Assembly: GCA_021396245.1 (NCBI GenBank)
Contig: WNYE01000011.1
Span: 124,001-188,000 of the forward strand
Direction of reading: 5' to 3'
Length of the DNA: 64,000 bases
Origin: Sporothrix humicola
Taxonomy: Eukaryota > Ascomycota > Sordariomycetes > Ophiostomatales > Ophiostomataceae
Shown one piece after another: positions 13,001 through 23,026 of the stretch. The translations under genes and the position numbers were made by a program. The notes below the pieces were generated by a model. It did no database searches. It was not told where the DNA came from and saw only the letters and a list, made by a program, of their open reading frames with translations. Every line of letters starts with the position of its first letter. The first letter of the stretch is position 1.

Positions 13001-13576
13001 GCTCAGATCGATCAGCACACGCTCCGGACCGACACTGTCGCACAGTTGTTCAAGGAGAAAGCTGAAGTACGCTCCGACCGAATGGACAAGGCCGCACCAC
13101 GCCCACCCAAAGCTGCGGCTTCCTCGACAACAGCCGCCAAAGATAGCGCTCCCGCAACAACGACATCGACCGTATCCGCCGCGTCTCTGATGCCCACACG
13201 TGTAAAGCGCCCCGTCTTGGGCGGCAAGGGCGGAAAGCGGGGTGTCGGGTTCACTGCTCTTTCTACATCGACAGCCACCAAGAGCAACGGCGAGCCGGAC
13301 GCTACGAACGGGACTTCCGAAACTTCCACGACCGAGCCTGCACCCGCGAAGAAATCGAACGCCGAATTCCGGGCCATGTTCCTTGCCAGTGGAGCAAAGG
13401 CCGAGAAGAAGGAGGACGAGGACACAATCAAGAAGGACGAAAATGGGGAGGAGAAGAAGGACAGCAAGGAAAGCGAGGCAAAACCCGCTGAAGCTGCCAA
13501 GGATAGCAATGCGAAGAGCAGCAGCGTCACCGATGACACCAAAATGGATGTCGACGTCGCTGTGAATGGCCATTAG
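10082..13576 (+). CDS. PRP24: U4/U6 snRNA-annealing splicing factor Prp24 (SART3 type)
   Basis: Single exon of 1164 residues; the ATG follows a CT-rich leader. Prp24/SART3 reanneals U4 and U6 snRNAs during spliceosome recycling in the nucleus. The N-terminal half (about 15-510) is helical with HAT-type aromatic and acidic spacing (for example ELWNRWISLERDLL). A low-complexity, Ala- and Gln-rich linker follows (about 535-620). Four RRMs come next: RRM1 from about 629 (RNP2 VFVSNL), RRM2 from about 705 (LYITNF; RNP1 RRFCYVSF), RRM3 from about 798 (VHVKNI; GSAFVVM) and a divergent RRM4 from about 915 (FALLGI). The tail has a KRPVLGGKGGKRGVGF block (about 1040) and SNAEFRAMFL (about 1092), matching the C-terminal motif by which Prp24 contacts the Lsm2-8 ring. 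Yeast Prp24 lacks the HAT half; this architecture is the ancestral one kept in moulds and animals. The end is acidic and Lys-rich. Confidence 0.93.
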   Translation: MASPPPSPSPVGEDSWLDYIDQQRRTAAELKQRIRVVELYRSAVNAEPGSIRVWIAYCDYFWALHFECMQRTGGVADWPYEEQQAACEIFSLDSALHLWSEGHEATKYRLSDSHELWNRWISLERDLLDRTRTAEGVRRITHLYRNRLTIPHATWEDTSSAFSSFLSEYNPAAYEETMRAVTEQSRIARHIYELRDPMEMALRAAIRAGDEEAHREAMSRYLGWEVANALAERNDKVTAMRVAFGLFARALTSIFQTDDAAWTDLVVFISQLRSELETGPNRNEELARYIPNSLDVMQRAVQHCPWSGALWVRYIISGEQASLSFSDMERIKHAATNSSLDRDGMAAVVDMYAAWCGYLRRCAIDPNASDEAVDLADSGLVAALEAVQVWGERRFGSAFQGDPNFRLERIMIYHLTEKHGAIDEAREHWEKLAKKELLAHDYSFWLSYYLWEMNLFQSQKGTGRSPTPAPPTRMSRTPTRPASVLNRALHDPQLNWPERIIEIYVQHCNDFESSDVLRGALDDVHNIRKIIAQQRKEAAAAQAAAQADAQARAQAEADARAGPVAPSEAHAVQHGAEDAHDEPASSLKRKWETNATDEATGSATKKPRSENGVRQSDEQQQQTLKRDRENTSVFVSNLPVDVTSTKVRQYFREYGHVNNMQLRKEDDGKSAVALVEFRSVEDVQTALIRDGKYFGDHQISVTAATGITLYITNFPPSADDAFIHNLFDDCGQIFGIRWPSLKYNAHRRFCYVSFRSAESAARATKLNGQLLEGKYKLSVQYSDPSAKKARDGATDEGREVHVKNIPFDADEPVIEKLFSKHGTVERVRLLRNIAGRSRGSAFVVMKTKEEADKAVSELNQVKMGSQILTVEISVPTNSRPSARETSVTAESIASGGGGGDDGDDTKETDKEELRNRTFALLGIPDTVNISRVRALVEPHGHITKLVLRADHGGAIVEFADAVTAGKAQLALEGAQIDQHTLRTDTVAQLFKEKAEVRSDRMDKAAPRPPKAAASSTTAAKDSAPATTTSTVSAASLMPTRVKRPVLGGKGGKRGVGFTALSTSTATKSNGEPDATNGTSETSTTEPAPAKKSNAEFRAMFLASGAKAEKKEDEDTIKKDENGEEKKDSKESEAKPAEAAKDSNAKSSSVTDDTKMDVDVAVNGH

Positions 13577-14345
13577 GCACACAAAAGAAGCACAGTACAG
13601 TGCGTGGGGAAAACACGGGGCCGGCCAAAATAGGAGGGGCTTGGTGCGGCCTATGGATTTTTGGATGCATATACCCCGATGTTTATTTATTTATTAACTC
13701 GAGTTGACGGTTCCCAATCGAGTGGTTTGTTATATTTGGATTTCTTTGGAAAAGGTTCCTGACATTTTAATCCCCACGGATGTGGGCGGACATAGGCGGT
13801 GGTGGGATGCTGAGGTTGACCTCTGGCCTCTGGGCAGAAGAGGAAAAAGAGAGAAAAAGGTGGGAAGGGAGGATTACCATCAAAAACGGCGAATCGCAGG
13901 ACGGCTTACACTATTTTATTACTCCTTTTACTTGTCATTTTATATTTTGTTGCGGTTTTCTATTTTCATCTTCTTACTTCTTTTCATTTCATTATTGCTT
14001 TCCGGTGGTCTTCTTCCAAAAAGCTGTATTTTCTAGTCTTCATTCTGCCGCTTTTGCCTGTTTTCCATTTCTTTTCTTTCTTGATCATTTACAAAACTCT
14101 GTACAACCAGGGCGCTTTTTCGGACTATGGGACGTTGATAGCAATCAACACAATTCATTCTACACAGCATTATTTATGATTACCTTTCATATTGACTGCA
14201 AAGATGTGACACGCGTAAAGTAGGGCAAAATACAATGCTTTCCATTACAGCTATTGGTGTTATCATGTCGTATATACAGCCAGGCTGTCGCCGCAGCAAG
14301 ATATATCCTAGCCAGCCATTCCTCTACACCACACCCTCATCTCCT
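13577..14345. other. Gap between convergent PRP24 and dehydrogenase genes
   Basis: AT-rich 3' flanking DNA with TTTA repeats near 13680-13695 and T-rich blocks at 13910-14040. No gene is seen. It should hold the 3' ends of both transcripts. Confidence 0.5.
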
Positions 14346-15290
14346 TTACGGGATCGCCGACGGCAGCTCGCTCAGCTCGCCGTGGATCTGCTTGAACAGC
14401 GGGTCCCACACGGTAATCGAGCGCACACTAGGCGTGCCGTTCTTGAATGTCAGGCGCGAGTGGTCGATATCGCTGATTTTCTCGCCGCTGCACTCGAGAA
14501 TGACACCGCTGCGGGTGTCACCGTCGGCCAGGCAGCCGGCGTAGGCCTGGGTAATGGTGTCGAGGGGAGTCAGCGACTCGGGGCTGACGGCGGCGACCAT
14601 CTCCGGCGGGATGATGTTGGTGCGGACAATGCCGGGGCAGACGCAGTTGATCAGAATGTTCTCCTTGATCTTGAGGACCTCGGCGGCGCCGCGCACAAAC
14701 TGGATGACAGCCGCCTTGGCACCGTTGTACTCCGGGTACGACGGGTGCGGGTGGATGCCAGCGTTGGAGGCGGTCACGACAATCTTGCCGCCGGGCTTGC
14801 CCGGGTTGTGGCGCATGTAGTGGATGGCGAGCTGGACACCGTAGAGCACACCCTTGTAGTCGATATCGGTGCAGGCCAAGTTGGGTGCGGGCGGCACGTC
14901 CTCGATCTTGTTGCCGCGGTGCTTGAAGATGAAAATGGACGAGCGCTCGACGATGCCGGCGTTGGCGAGGAGGGCGTCGATGCGGCCCCACTTCTTCCAG
15001 ACCTGGAGGTAGGCGTTGGCCTGGGACTCGTAGCTGGAGACGTCGCACTGGACAAAGAAGGTGTTGGGGCCGAGCTCGGCGGCGAGCTCTTCGCCGACCT
15101 TGGCGTTGACGTCCCAGAGAGCGAGGCGCCAGCCCTGGGCAGCAAAGTGCGTGGCGAGGGCCTTGCCCATGCCGGACTGTAGAAAAACAGTGTCAGTGGT
15201 GGAACTGTGTAGAAAACAATGTGTACCAAGAACCAAGGTATGTCAACGTACAGCAGCACCGGTCACGATGCCGACCTTGGAGTCTGCCAT
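14346..15290 (-). CDS. Short-chain dehydrogenase/reductase (15-hydroxyprostaglandin dehydrogenase-like), two exons
   Basis: Exon 1 is only 39 bases (15290-15252, 13 codons) and exon 2 is 15176-14346; total 289 residues. The 75-base intron begins GTACGT and ends TCTACAG. Joining them restores the nucleotide-binding motif TGAASGMG (residues 10-17), which exon 2 alone lacks, so the small first exon is well supported. Other classical SDR marks are NAG (about 85-87), catalytic Ser150 in VVTASNAG, and Tyr163-x3-Lys167 in YNGAK. D35 after the second strand (LALWDVN) suggests NAD rather than NADP. The family oxidises or reduces secondary alcohols and ketones; the substrate cannot be read from the sequence. 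No targeting signal is seen. It is convergent with PRP24. Confidence 0.9.
15177..15251 (-). other. Intron of the short-chain dehydrogenase gene
   Basis: 75 bases, GTACGT donor and CAG acceptor. It splits the TGxxxGxG motif between GAA and SGMG. Confidence 0.85.
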
Positions 15291-17120
15291 TGTGTCTGGA
15301 GTGAGGTGAGGAAAGGTTGGGTATCTAAAGGAGGAGGTGCTTTGTTGCTTTCGTTGAAGGTATCACCAGATGTGTATGGAAACAAAACAAAGTGAACAGA
15401 GAGGTACGCTCCGGGGAGGGGGAGGAGACCAATTGTTATATGAGCGCAAAGCTGTTTGCCCCCAGCACCACAAGATCAACAACAAGAGAAAAGAAAGACC
15501 AGAGGAGGGGGGATCAGCCGCCTCGCGCTACGGGTAGAGCTTCCCTCTCGCCTCGTAACAAGTTGCGACGTTCTCCGTTGGAGCTGTGATCCGCCATGTT
15601 TTTTGCTGGGCGTAATAAAGAACCGCCTGCCACGACTTCGGACAACGTCTTGCGTGGGGTGAAGAAGGTGCCAAAATGGACCAAAAGGAGGGAGCATCGT
15701 CTCCTGCGAACCTCTTTCTTCTTTTAGAAAGGCCACCGAACCAAGCATAAAGAGTCATTAAGTCCTCTCATGGCTCCTTGGTCGACACTTGTTGCCAATA
15801 GTTGTGGCGTGGTGCCCAGGAGAGTCTGGTAACAAGGCGCTGGAAAATGCTGGACATGTACAGCCTGGCGAGAGGAGAACGTGAACCGAAGGAGATGGGC
15901 AAAGACGCCAGACGAAGGGTAAAACACGCGCCGCGAAAGACAGACGGGCACTTGGCGATAGACCAAGCCATCAAGGGAATAAGGGGAAAAGGGAAAGGGA
16001 GACAGGAGAGAGGGGTGACGTCTATTGATAGTGTGGAGTGAGTATGTAAGTGTGGTGTGGTTGGAGCTGGGTTTGGTTTGGGGGAAAACTGCTAGCTGCT
16101 TGTTAGTCTGATGATCTGCTTGGGTTGTGCTTGCGGATGGTCGCCGCTTCCCGGGACACGATTTCCAGGCTCCTGCCCTTTTTTTGCTGCTTTTGCGGAC
16201 AAAGAGCTGTCGAGAAAGAGGCATTACGAAATCCAGCGCCATGACTCTTTCCCTGCCAATCCAAACTCGTCTCCCAATAAAATTTCCCCGCATCTTCCCT
16301 TTCTTGGTTTGAAGTCTGCCGTTATGTCGTTCTGCATCGAAGGCACGACCAGTTCAAAATCTGGCCCGCATATTCACGGAGCAAGACGCCGAAGTCGATG
16401 CGAACGCGGTGTTAAGAGGCCGTAGGGCGGGCGGGGTCTGAAGTATGGGGATTCTGTGGCCTGGTTGGACGCGGGGAAGGGTCACTGCTTCTTTTAGCGC
16501 ATTCGCGTGTTAGTGTTGGCGGGCTTTTTGACAACCCAAGCCTTTCCATGCCTCATGACAAGGCAATGACTCTCCTTATTCGCAGCCTTGTCAGGATGAA
16601 TAAAAGCGTAAGTCATTTCCCGCAAGGCCAAGTTATGTGGTTTCTCTTTTCTTTACTGGATATTTCGTTGTCTATTTTTCGGTGACAGGCTTATTTTTCA
16701 ATTTATTTTTTATTTACATTTTTCTGAAAAAGAAAAAAAAGGAAAATTTAAAGGAGAATACAAAAACAAAAAAGATGCCAAAAATAAGACAGAGAAAAAT
16801 AAGCAAAATTAATGATATTTATTAGTTTAATTGACCATTTTCTTTCCTGTTGCCTAACGAGATATAATGCATACAGACAAGTATTACACATTTATTCCAT
16901 CCAGACCAGTTTCCGATTAATGCCTTTCATCGCGACCCTGACGTATGTTTGGCTGTAAGTACGGCCGCAGGTATCTCTCGACGATAATGGTAATGACAAG
17001 CGCAACGGCAACTCGAAACACTCCAACCCCGGTCTGGTACACAGTTAACAAGACCTTGAATACGCCGCGGAATCTTTTCATGAGCCCCGGCGGAAAATTG
17101 TCGTCTTGCCCGCCAGCACT
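15291..17120. other. Intergenic stretch with an AT-rich core
   Basis: Promoter side of the dehydrogenase and 3' side of the GH125 gene. From about 16640 to 16860 the DNA is strongly AT-rich, first T-rich and then A-rich, which could form an imperfect hairpin. No coding frame is convincing. Confidence 0.5.
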
Positions 17121-18731
17121 CTATGGCTGGTAGCTGCGCTTGAGGAGCTTCGGCTTGCGCTCCTTGAGATCGAGGATCATCTGTCCAAAGAGACCATTGG
17201 CCCACGAGAACCACTGTCGCGTCCACTTCGTCTGGTCAAACGTGTTGACACTCTCGTGGATCAGACCCAGGCCGGCCGTGCTGCTGACGAGCAGCTGCAG
17301 TTGGTCCGCAATCTCGTCGTCGTCGTCAGACGTCAAGATGCGCACAATACTGGCCATGGGCCACGCGAAGCCGGGACCCTGGTGCGGACCGCCGACGCCG
17401 CTGATGACGGGGCCGTGCATGTAGTAAGGGTTGCTGTTGTACTGGTTCGGACCGGGACGCGGCGTATCGGAGAGGATAGCTGCGCGCGTGTTCTTGTAGA
17501 CGGGGTCGCTTATGCTGGTGAAGCCGAAGAAAGGTGCCGACAGGAGACTGGGAATGTTGGCATCATCCATGATGATCGACGAGCCGAAGCCGTCGACCTC
17601 GTAGGCGTACACGGGCGCGCCAATAATGCCGGCGTTGGCGTCAGTCACAATACCGTGACGCAGGATGGCAGTGCGCAGCGACGAGGCAAGGTTGTGCATC
17701 TGAGAACCGAGGCCCTTGGGGGCAGCAGAACCGAGCTTGTCGACAATCTTGGCCGTCTGCTCGAGATAGTGCGAGAACATCATGTTGGCCGGGATGAATA
17801 ACTGCAACATTGTGCTGTCATCGCTGGGGCGGAATGCCGATCGGATGAGGCCTGTGTTGGCCGCCACAGGGCTGCCCAGACCGTCATTGGCCAGCGTCTC
17901 CGTGCTGCGTGTTGTCATACGAGTGAACTTGTATGGTGACGTGAGGACGGTGCCGTTGTTACCGTATGTCGGCGTCATCATGGACGTTGCTGTCTGGAGG
18001 ACGGCTTGCAGCGCCTCGATCCACTTGAAGCGGCCAAAGAAGGCAGCATCGCCCGTGGCGCTGTAGTAGTCGGACGACACCTCGAGGAATGCGGCCAAGC
18101 TGTCGAGCTCGTACTTGCACTCAAACACCTTGTTGGTATCATAAGGCGGGGTAACCGTGTCGTCCGCTGCAGCGCCATTGGTGGCCGGCGAGATGCCGGA
18201 CTCGACGGGTGGCTGGAAACTGTTGCAGTACGGCGACTCAAGGAGGTAGCGCGCCTGCAGGTTGATGACACCACGGTACAGCGAGGCCAAGCTGTTGGGG
18301 TCGGTGGATGCCTTGAGAAGTGACCGGTACGACTGCATCTGGTTTGATGAGTCGCGCAGCCACATAGCATCGATGTCACCAGTGATCACAAAAGTCAGCT
18401 CCTCGTCCGCATTGTCGGCTGCGACACCCTTCCAGCGAATGGCTGTATCCAGGGTATTGGGGAAAGCGTTAACAAAGAGCCGGTACAAGTCCGGATCGGA
18501 AATGGTGCTGGCCATTGAGGTGATGGTCGACTCAACCTCGGACAGATTGAATGTTCGGCACCCGGGGTCGGGGCGCATGTAACCCAGGTGGTAAGAGCCA
18601 TTGCTCAAGGGCTCGTGGGCCGTCATGGCGTAATTTGAGTAGTCGGGGCAGCTCTGGCTGGCTGCCGTGCCGACGGCCCAAAGACCGGCAAAGACGCCGG
18701 CGCTGGCGAACCTGCTGCTGCGTCGTGTCAT
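17121..18731 (-). CDS. GH125 exo-alpha-1,6-mannosidase (Mug157/DUF1237 type), secreted
   Basis: Single exon, 536 residues. Residues 1-25 form a signal peptide (basic start, hydrophobic core, Ala-Ala-Ser cleavage zone). The mature protein starts with CPDYSNYAMTAHEPLSNG, followed by YMRPDPGCRTFNL, both characteristic of fungal GH125 proteins. Further family marks are GDIDAMWLRDSSNQ (about 119-131) and AFRPSDDSTMLQLFIPANMMFS (about 300), typical of this (alpha/alpha)6-barrel family, which removes terminal alpha-1,6-linked mannose from glycans with inversion. Fungal members are secreted or in the secretory pathway; S. pombe Mug157 is the named relative. The length fits the family. Its role may be turnover of cell-wall or N-glycan mannan. 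No ER-retention signal or GPI site is seen at the C-terminus. Confidence 0.9.
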   Translation of the reverse strand: MTRRSSRFASAGVFAGLWAVGTAASQSCPDYSNYAMTAHEPLSNGSYHLGYMRPDPGCRTFNLSEVESTITSMASTISDPDLYRLFVNAFPNTLDTAIRWKGVAADNADEELTFVITGDIDAMWLRDSSNQMQSYRSLLKASTDPNSLASLYRGVINLQARYLLESPYCNSFQPPVESGISPATNGAAADDTVTPPYDTNKVFECKYELDSLAAFLEVSSDYYSATGDAAFFGRFKWIEALQAVLQTATSMMTPTYGNNGTVLTSPYKFTRMTTRSTETLANDGLGSPVAANTGLIRSAFRPSDDSTMLQLFIPANMMFSHYLEQTAKIVDKLGSAAPKGLGSQMHNLASSLRTAILRHGIVTDANAGIIGAPVYAYEVDGFGSSIIMDDANIPSLLSAPFFGFTSISDPVYKNTRAAILSDTPRPGPNQYNSNPYYMHGPVISGVGGPHQGPGFAWPMASIVRILTSDDDDEIADQLQLLVSSTAGLGLIHESVNTFDQTKWTRQWFSWANGLFGQMILDLKERKPKLLKRSYQP

Positions 18732-19748
18732 GTTGACGATGTCGGCGATGACTGTCCTTTCGGGTGACTAGAGTGACGGATCACAATGACGAACAATCTG
18801 TCTGGAATATTAAGTGATGGGCCCAAGAAACAGTATCCGGGTAATAAGCTGGTCGGTGAATTATTGGCCGCCCAAAGGATCGCCCTGTGCCGTGTATTGT
18901 TTATTATCTCTGCGTTCGTTTTCTTCCCTGGCGGCTGAACGACTGACTGACTCTTGGCTAGAGAGAGGATACAGATTGAGTCTCTCCTTCTTTCTTAAAT
19001 ATATCATCCGCTCTCGTTCCCCGACAGTCCGCGATCTGCTGTGCCAGTACCACACAGGTCTTCCGGTCAAGCCGTTGGATTTGGGATGATCGCTGGGGAG
19101 AGAGCTTGCAAAAGAGCTGCTTGTAGCTTCGGAGCAGGAGCAGAAGAGTGCAGCTGCGGTCGATCACTGGGTGATCATATCGAAAAAAGCGATCACCGGC
19201 CCAAACTTTCGCGGGGTTGATCAACGTATACTGAGGTTACACATACAGGGGATGCACCTTGATCTGTGGACCGTACTTTGCAGGATGTGGAGGCTGTTCG
19301 TTTGTCGATATTGAATAGAAAAATGTGTGTCTTGGATCAACGTAACGGCCATGTAACGACCATGGCACGACGGATTTGGGGTTGCATGGCTGCAGGAAGG
19401 AGGAGATGTTGGCGGGAGAGCGTCATGGGTACGACATCAAGGAGGAAGGTACTTGAGAAAAGGCAAGAGCGATGCAGAGATATCATGTGTTTTGCAAGAC
19501 CTCGCATGCTCTTTCCTGTTCTTCTTACTATCGATGCCGCCTTTGCGCGTCGCACCTTCCCTTATTTGATTTCCGAATGTCTCATGGGGTTGGACAATAT
19601 GTGCTTCTCCACGGGGAAGGAGTGACTGGCCATAGTATTCTGTCTCTGCGGCTTCACTTTTGCCAGATTCGCTCATAGGCCAGCCGTATTAATTATGGCA
19701 CCACATATGCCGCTGGCACGGCAGAAACCGACACAGCAGAGGCAAAAG

Positions 19749-19773
19749 AAAGAGAGAGAGAGAGAGAGAGAGA
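19749..19773 (+). repeat. GA dinucleotide microsatellite
   Basis: About twelve uninterrupted GA units in intergenic DNA. Confidence 0.85.
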
Positions 19774-20727
19774 AACCACAAACAACGAAAGGATGGTTCC
19801 TCCCATTTCCTACCTTGATTTTGACACGAAGGTCTATCCCCGCGCTCACCATGCTTAAAGTTTAATTTAATCTGTTCCTATGTGATCGACACACACTTCT
19901 CCGCACTTCCCTTGCACCTTTTTGCACGCATTTCCTCTTTCCGCCTTTCTCTCCGAACGAACGATCTGGGGCGAGAATAAGAAAACATTTGTGATTTGTC
20001 TGGAGAAGATAAATACCTACTCTTTCTCACTACTTTTCTTTACAATGGCTTTTCAGAGAATGTTGGAGCGGTAAAAAAACGGAGGCAATACGTCTCTTCC
20101 AATTGTTGGCAATCACGGCGTGAAATAAATGTATTTTGAGGTGGTCAAAGTCGCCCAGCCACTTCTGCCGATCTTGGTCTGCTCACGTCACCCTGCACCG
20201 TCCGGCCCAAGGTCTCGTGCATGCCACGCGCCGCAAAATCGCCGGGGAATGGCCGTGAGCCGGCCCCCGGGGTAAGTCAAGGTCCAGGTGTGTGCTTGTC
20301 CCGACCCAAATTGGGGCCATGTAGCCGTTGGCTATTGGACCGTCTGACTGTGGATGGTTCTTTCCTTGACAACTCTTTTCCTTGCGCTCCAGCTTCCCGA
20401 TCGGGCAGGTCGTGTGGACCGTCTTTCAATTCACCAGGTCGGTCACTCTTTGTCTGTATTCTTGTTTGTTGGAGACTGCCCTTGGCTTTTGTAGGCTCTC
20501 TCGACGCTTTTATTAGGTTGACTTTCTAGCTCTCGCAGGGTCCAATCTTGGGTTTGTATGCAGTGTATTTTCTCCAGTCACACGAAATCGTGATTCAAGC
20601 ACCGTACCTGACGATAACAAAAATCCTAGAAGCAGCTCAACTACAGCGTCAAGGTCATTAAATCGCCGATGGCGGCTTAATTGAATCGCGACGCAACACC
20701 GATCCCCATACCCTTCTTCGGCCCTTC

Positions 20728-20728
<1 letters not shown>

Positions 20729-20783
<55 letters not shown>
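20729..20783 (+). repeat. Homopolymer block T12 followed by A43
   Basis: Twelve T followed directly by 43 A. It can fold into a hairpin and is the longest homopolymer in the window. It could be a retroposed tail or a weak assembly point; nothing upstream looks like a retroelement. Confidence 0.85.
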
Positions 20784-20785
<2 letters not shown>

Positions 20786-21508
20786 ATACGCTCTTCATCA
20801 TTCTTACTCTTGGGTATTGTTGCGAGATCGTTTATCCAAGGCATCGCCGACACCCGGCTAAGACTGGCGAGAAAAAAAAAGAAGAAAAAAAGAAAGCGAC
20901 GTAGGGTGCGACAGAAAAAAGTTGAGAAACCCACAAAAGCGGGACGCGGCCTCGGTGTAAAAGAGTGCGAACCTCTGGGGGTGGCAAGCCCCCGCCTGTG
21001 CAATCGTGACATCCCCGCATTGGCAAATGGGCCTTGCGGACGTGCCCTGGTGCCACGATGGAACTCAATGCGGCACTTGAACTCTTGAGACGAAAGGACA
21101 TCGGAGTGTCTTGTTTCCACGTATGCGAAGTGTTTATTTTGTGCAGATCTGTGCGGCTCAAAGACAACGTGGCATGAAGTATGAATGAAAATGAACGAAG
21201 GATTGCATCGCGTATTAACGTCGTAACATTTCTAGTCTGAGGTTTTGAAATACAGATAGAATGACAAGCAGGAAGAGAATAAGGCAGAAGGCAAAAGAAA
21301 GCAGTTAAAAATTATGCAAGAGATAAAAACAGACATGAAAAGACAACAGGGGCTGCAAGCCACTCCAAACCAACCCCAAGACACACGCTTCCCGTGATGC
21401 TCTGGGCTGTATCCAAAAAGCCTCGTAACATTCTATTGCGACTGTGATCCGAGAATCCATCTTCCATTTTTAAGCGAGTAAATCGTGAGACGTTTAATTC
21501 AAAGACAG

Positions 21509-23026
21509 TCACTGGGCAGCAGCGGGCTCTGCAGCGGCAGCGGGCTCTGTCGTGCCGTTGACCTCAACCTTCTTCACCTCCTTCACCTCCTCTGTTGGCG
21601 GCGTCAGTGCAGCCGGGACTGGCGGCTTCAGCAGGTAGTCGGACGAGATCAGCTTGTGGCGGGCGGCGGGGTTGAGCGTCAGACCGAAACCGGGCTTGTC
21701 GAGGTCGGCCGTAGTCAGGAAACCTGCGTGCGGGATGGGCTCGTCGATGAACAGATCACCGAACACGGGCAGCACGCTCTTGCCGTCGGGCGAGTTGGCC
21801 AGGTACTCCTGGAAGGGCGTGTTGGGCTGCGACATGACAAAGTGGTAGCTGTACGGGCCACTGGCGTGCGGCACAACGGGGATATCGTAGGCGGCGGCCA
21901 TGGCGCTCACGCGCAGCAGCTCAGTCAGGCCACCCAGCCACATGACGTCAGGCTGGATAATGTCGAGGTTGCGGCCCTCAATCAGCTTGCGGAAGCCATA
22001 GCGCGAGTACTCGTGCTCACCGGTTGTGAACTTCATCGTCGGGTGCGCGCGCTTGATCTGCTCGAAGCCGTCCGTGTCATCGGGCGACAAGCACTCCTCC
22101 CACCAGTTCAGGTTCAGGTCCTTGGTGGCCTCAACAATCTGGATCGTGTACGACACGTTGAGCGACATGTAGCAGTCGACCATAATCGGGAAGTCGGGGC
22201 CGACCGACTCGCGGTGCTTGCGCAGGAACTCGACGTTCTTGCGCAGACCCTCGGCACCCTCCTCGGGACAGTACGGCAGAGGAACCTTGGCGCCCCAGAA
22301 GCCCATCTTCTTGGCGGCAGTCGGCTCGGGACCTGTGCAATAGAAATTGAGGCGCTCCTTGGTGGCGCCGCCAATCATGCGGTAGACGGGCTCGTTGCGG
22401 ATCTTGCCCAGCAGATCCCACAGGGCCAGGTCGATGACGGAGATGATGGCGACGGGAAGACCCTTGCGGCCGTAGAACATGGATGCGCGGTACATCTGCT
22501 CGAACAGGAGGTTCGTGTTGCGGGGGTCGGCACCGATCAGGAAACGCTCAAAGTGCTGGTGCACCAGCCAGCAGGCCGGGGGGCCACCGAAGCCCGTGGC
22601 GAAACCGACTGTGCCATCGGTGGCCTCGATCTCAACGAAGAAGGAGCCGAGCACGTTGATGCCCCAGTGTGTCCGCGACGCGCGGTACTTCTCCCAGCCT
22701 GAGCAGGGTGTCGAGATGGGAGTGTCAATGAGCCTACCGGAAGCAAAAAAGGATGCAGGTTAGCAAAATGAGGGGGGAAAAGAGGCAGGGGAGGGTGTCA
22801 ACAGAAAAATGCTGGGGAATCTCACCAATGGCCACCCTTGACGTTGTGGTAGTCGCCGCCTGCACATGAGTGTTAGCAACTCGGCCGAGAGAGTCTCAGA
22901 AGAGCAAAACGAGTCAAACTCGTGATTTCCGTTCAACCGGGCATGATAAAACTGACCAGAGCCAACACCATCGATGATGTAGGACCGGATGGCCTTGATC
23001 TTGGGAAAATCCTTGACGGAAGCCAT
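21509..23026 (-). CDS. LRA3: L-rhamnonate dehydratase (enolase superfamily), three exons
   Basis: Exons 23026-22957, 22859-22826 and 22733-21509; 442 residues. The introns (97 and 92 bases) start GTCAGT and GTGAG and end GCAG and GTAG; joining gives GSGGDYHNVKGGHWLIDTPIS, the conserved start of the family. The enzyme dehydrates L-rhamnonate to 2-keto-3-deoxy-L-rhamnonate in the non-phosphorylated rhamnose pathway. The enolase-superfamily metal ligands appear in order: Asp in IMVDCY, Glu in WWEECLSPDD, Glu in TTGEHEY, then the catalytic His in VVPHASGPYSYH. NTPFQEYLANSPDG and FGDLFIDEPIP are specific to the rhamnonate dehydratase branch. The last 30 residues are a low-complexity Glu, Val and Ala tail. 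No signal peptide. No other rhamnose-pathway gene was recognised beside it; a zinc-cluster regulator lies divergently 2.3 kb away. Confidence 0.92.
22734..22956 (-). other. Two introns flanking a 34-base exon in the rhamnonate dehydratase gene
   Basis: Introns at 22956-22860 and 22825-22734 with GT-AG ends. The exon between them (22859-22826) is only 34 bases and encodes GDYHNVKGGH. Confidence 0.85.

Larger units (their letters stand above)
18732..21508. other. Intergenic stretch with microsatellite and poly(T)-poly(A) block
   Basis: Contains the upstream region of the GH125 gene, a GA dinucleotide run and a T12-A43 block (both listed separately). No reading frame is convincing; the Lys- or Phe-rich frames around 20700 only translate the homopolymer. 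Confidence 0.5.

Noticed and set aside
21485..22702. 405-codon plus-strand open frame
   Set aside because: Antisense shadow of the rhamnonate dehydratase gene, which has clear family motifs on the minus strand.
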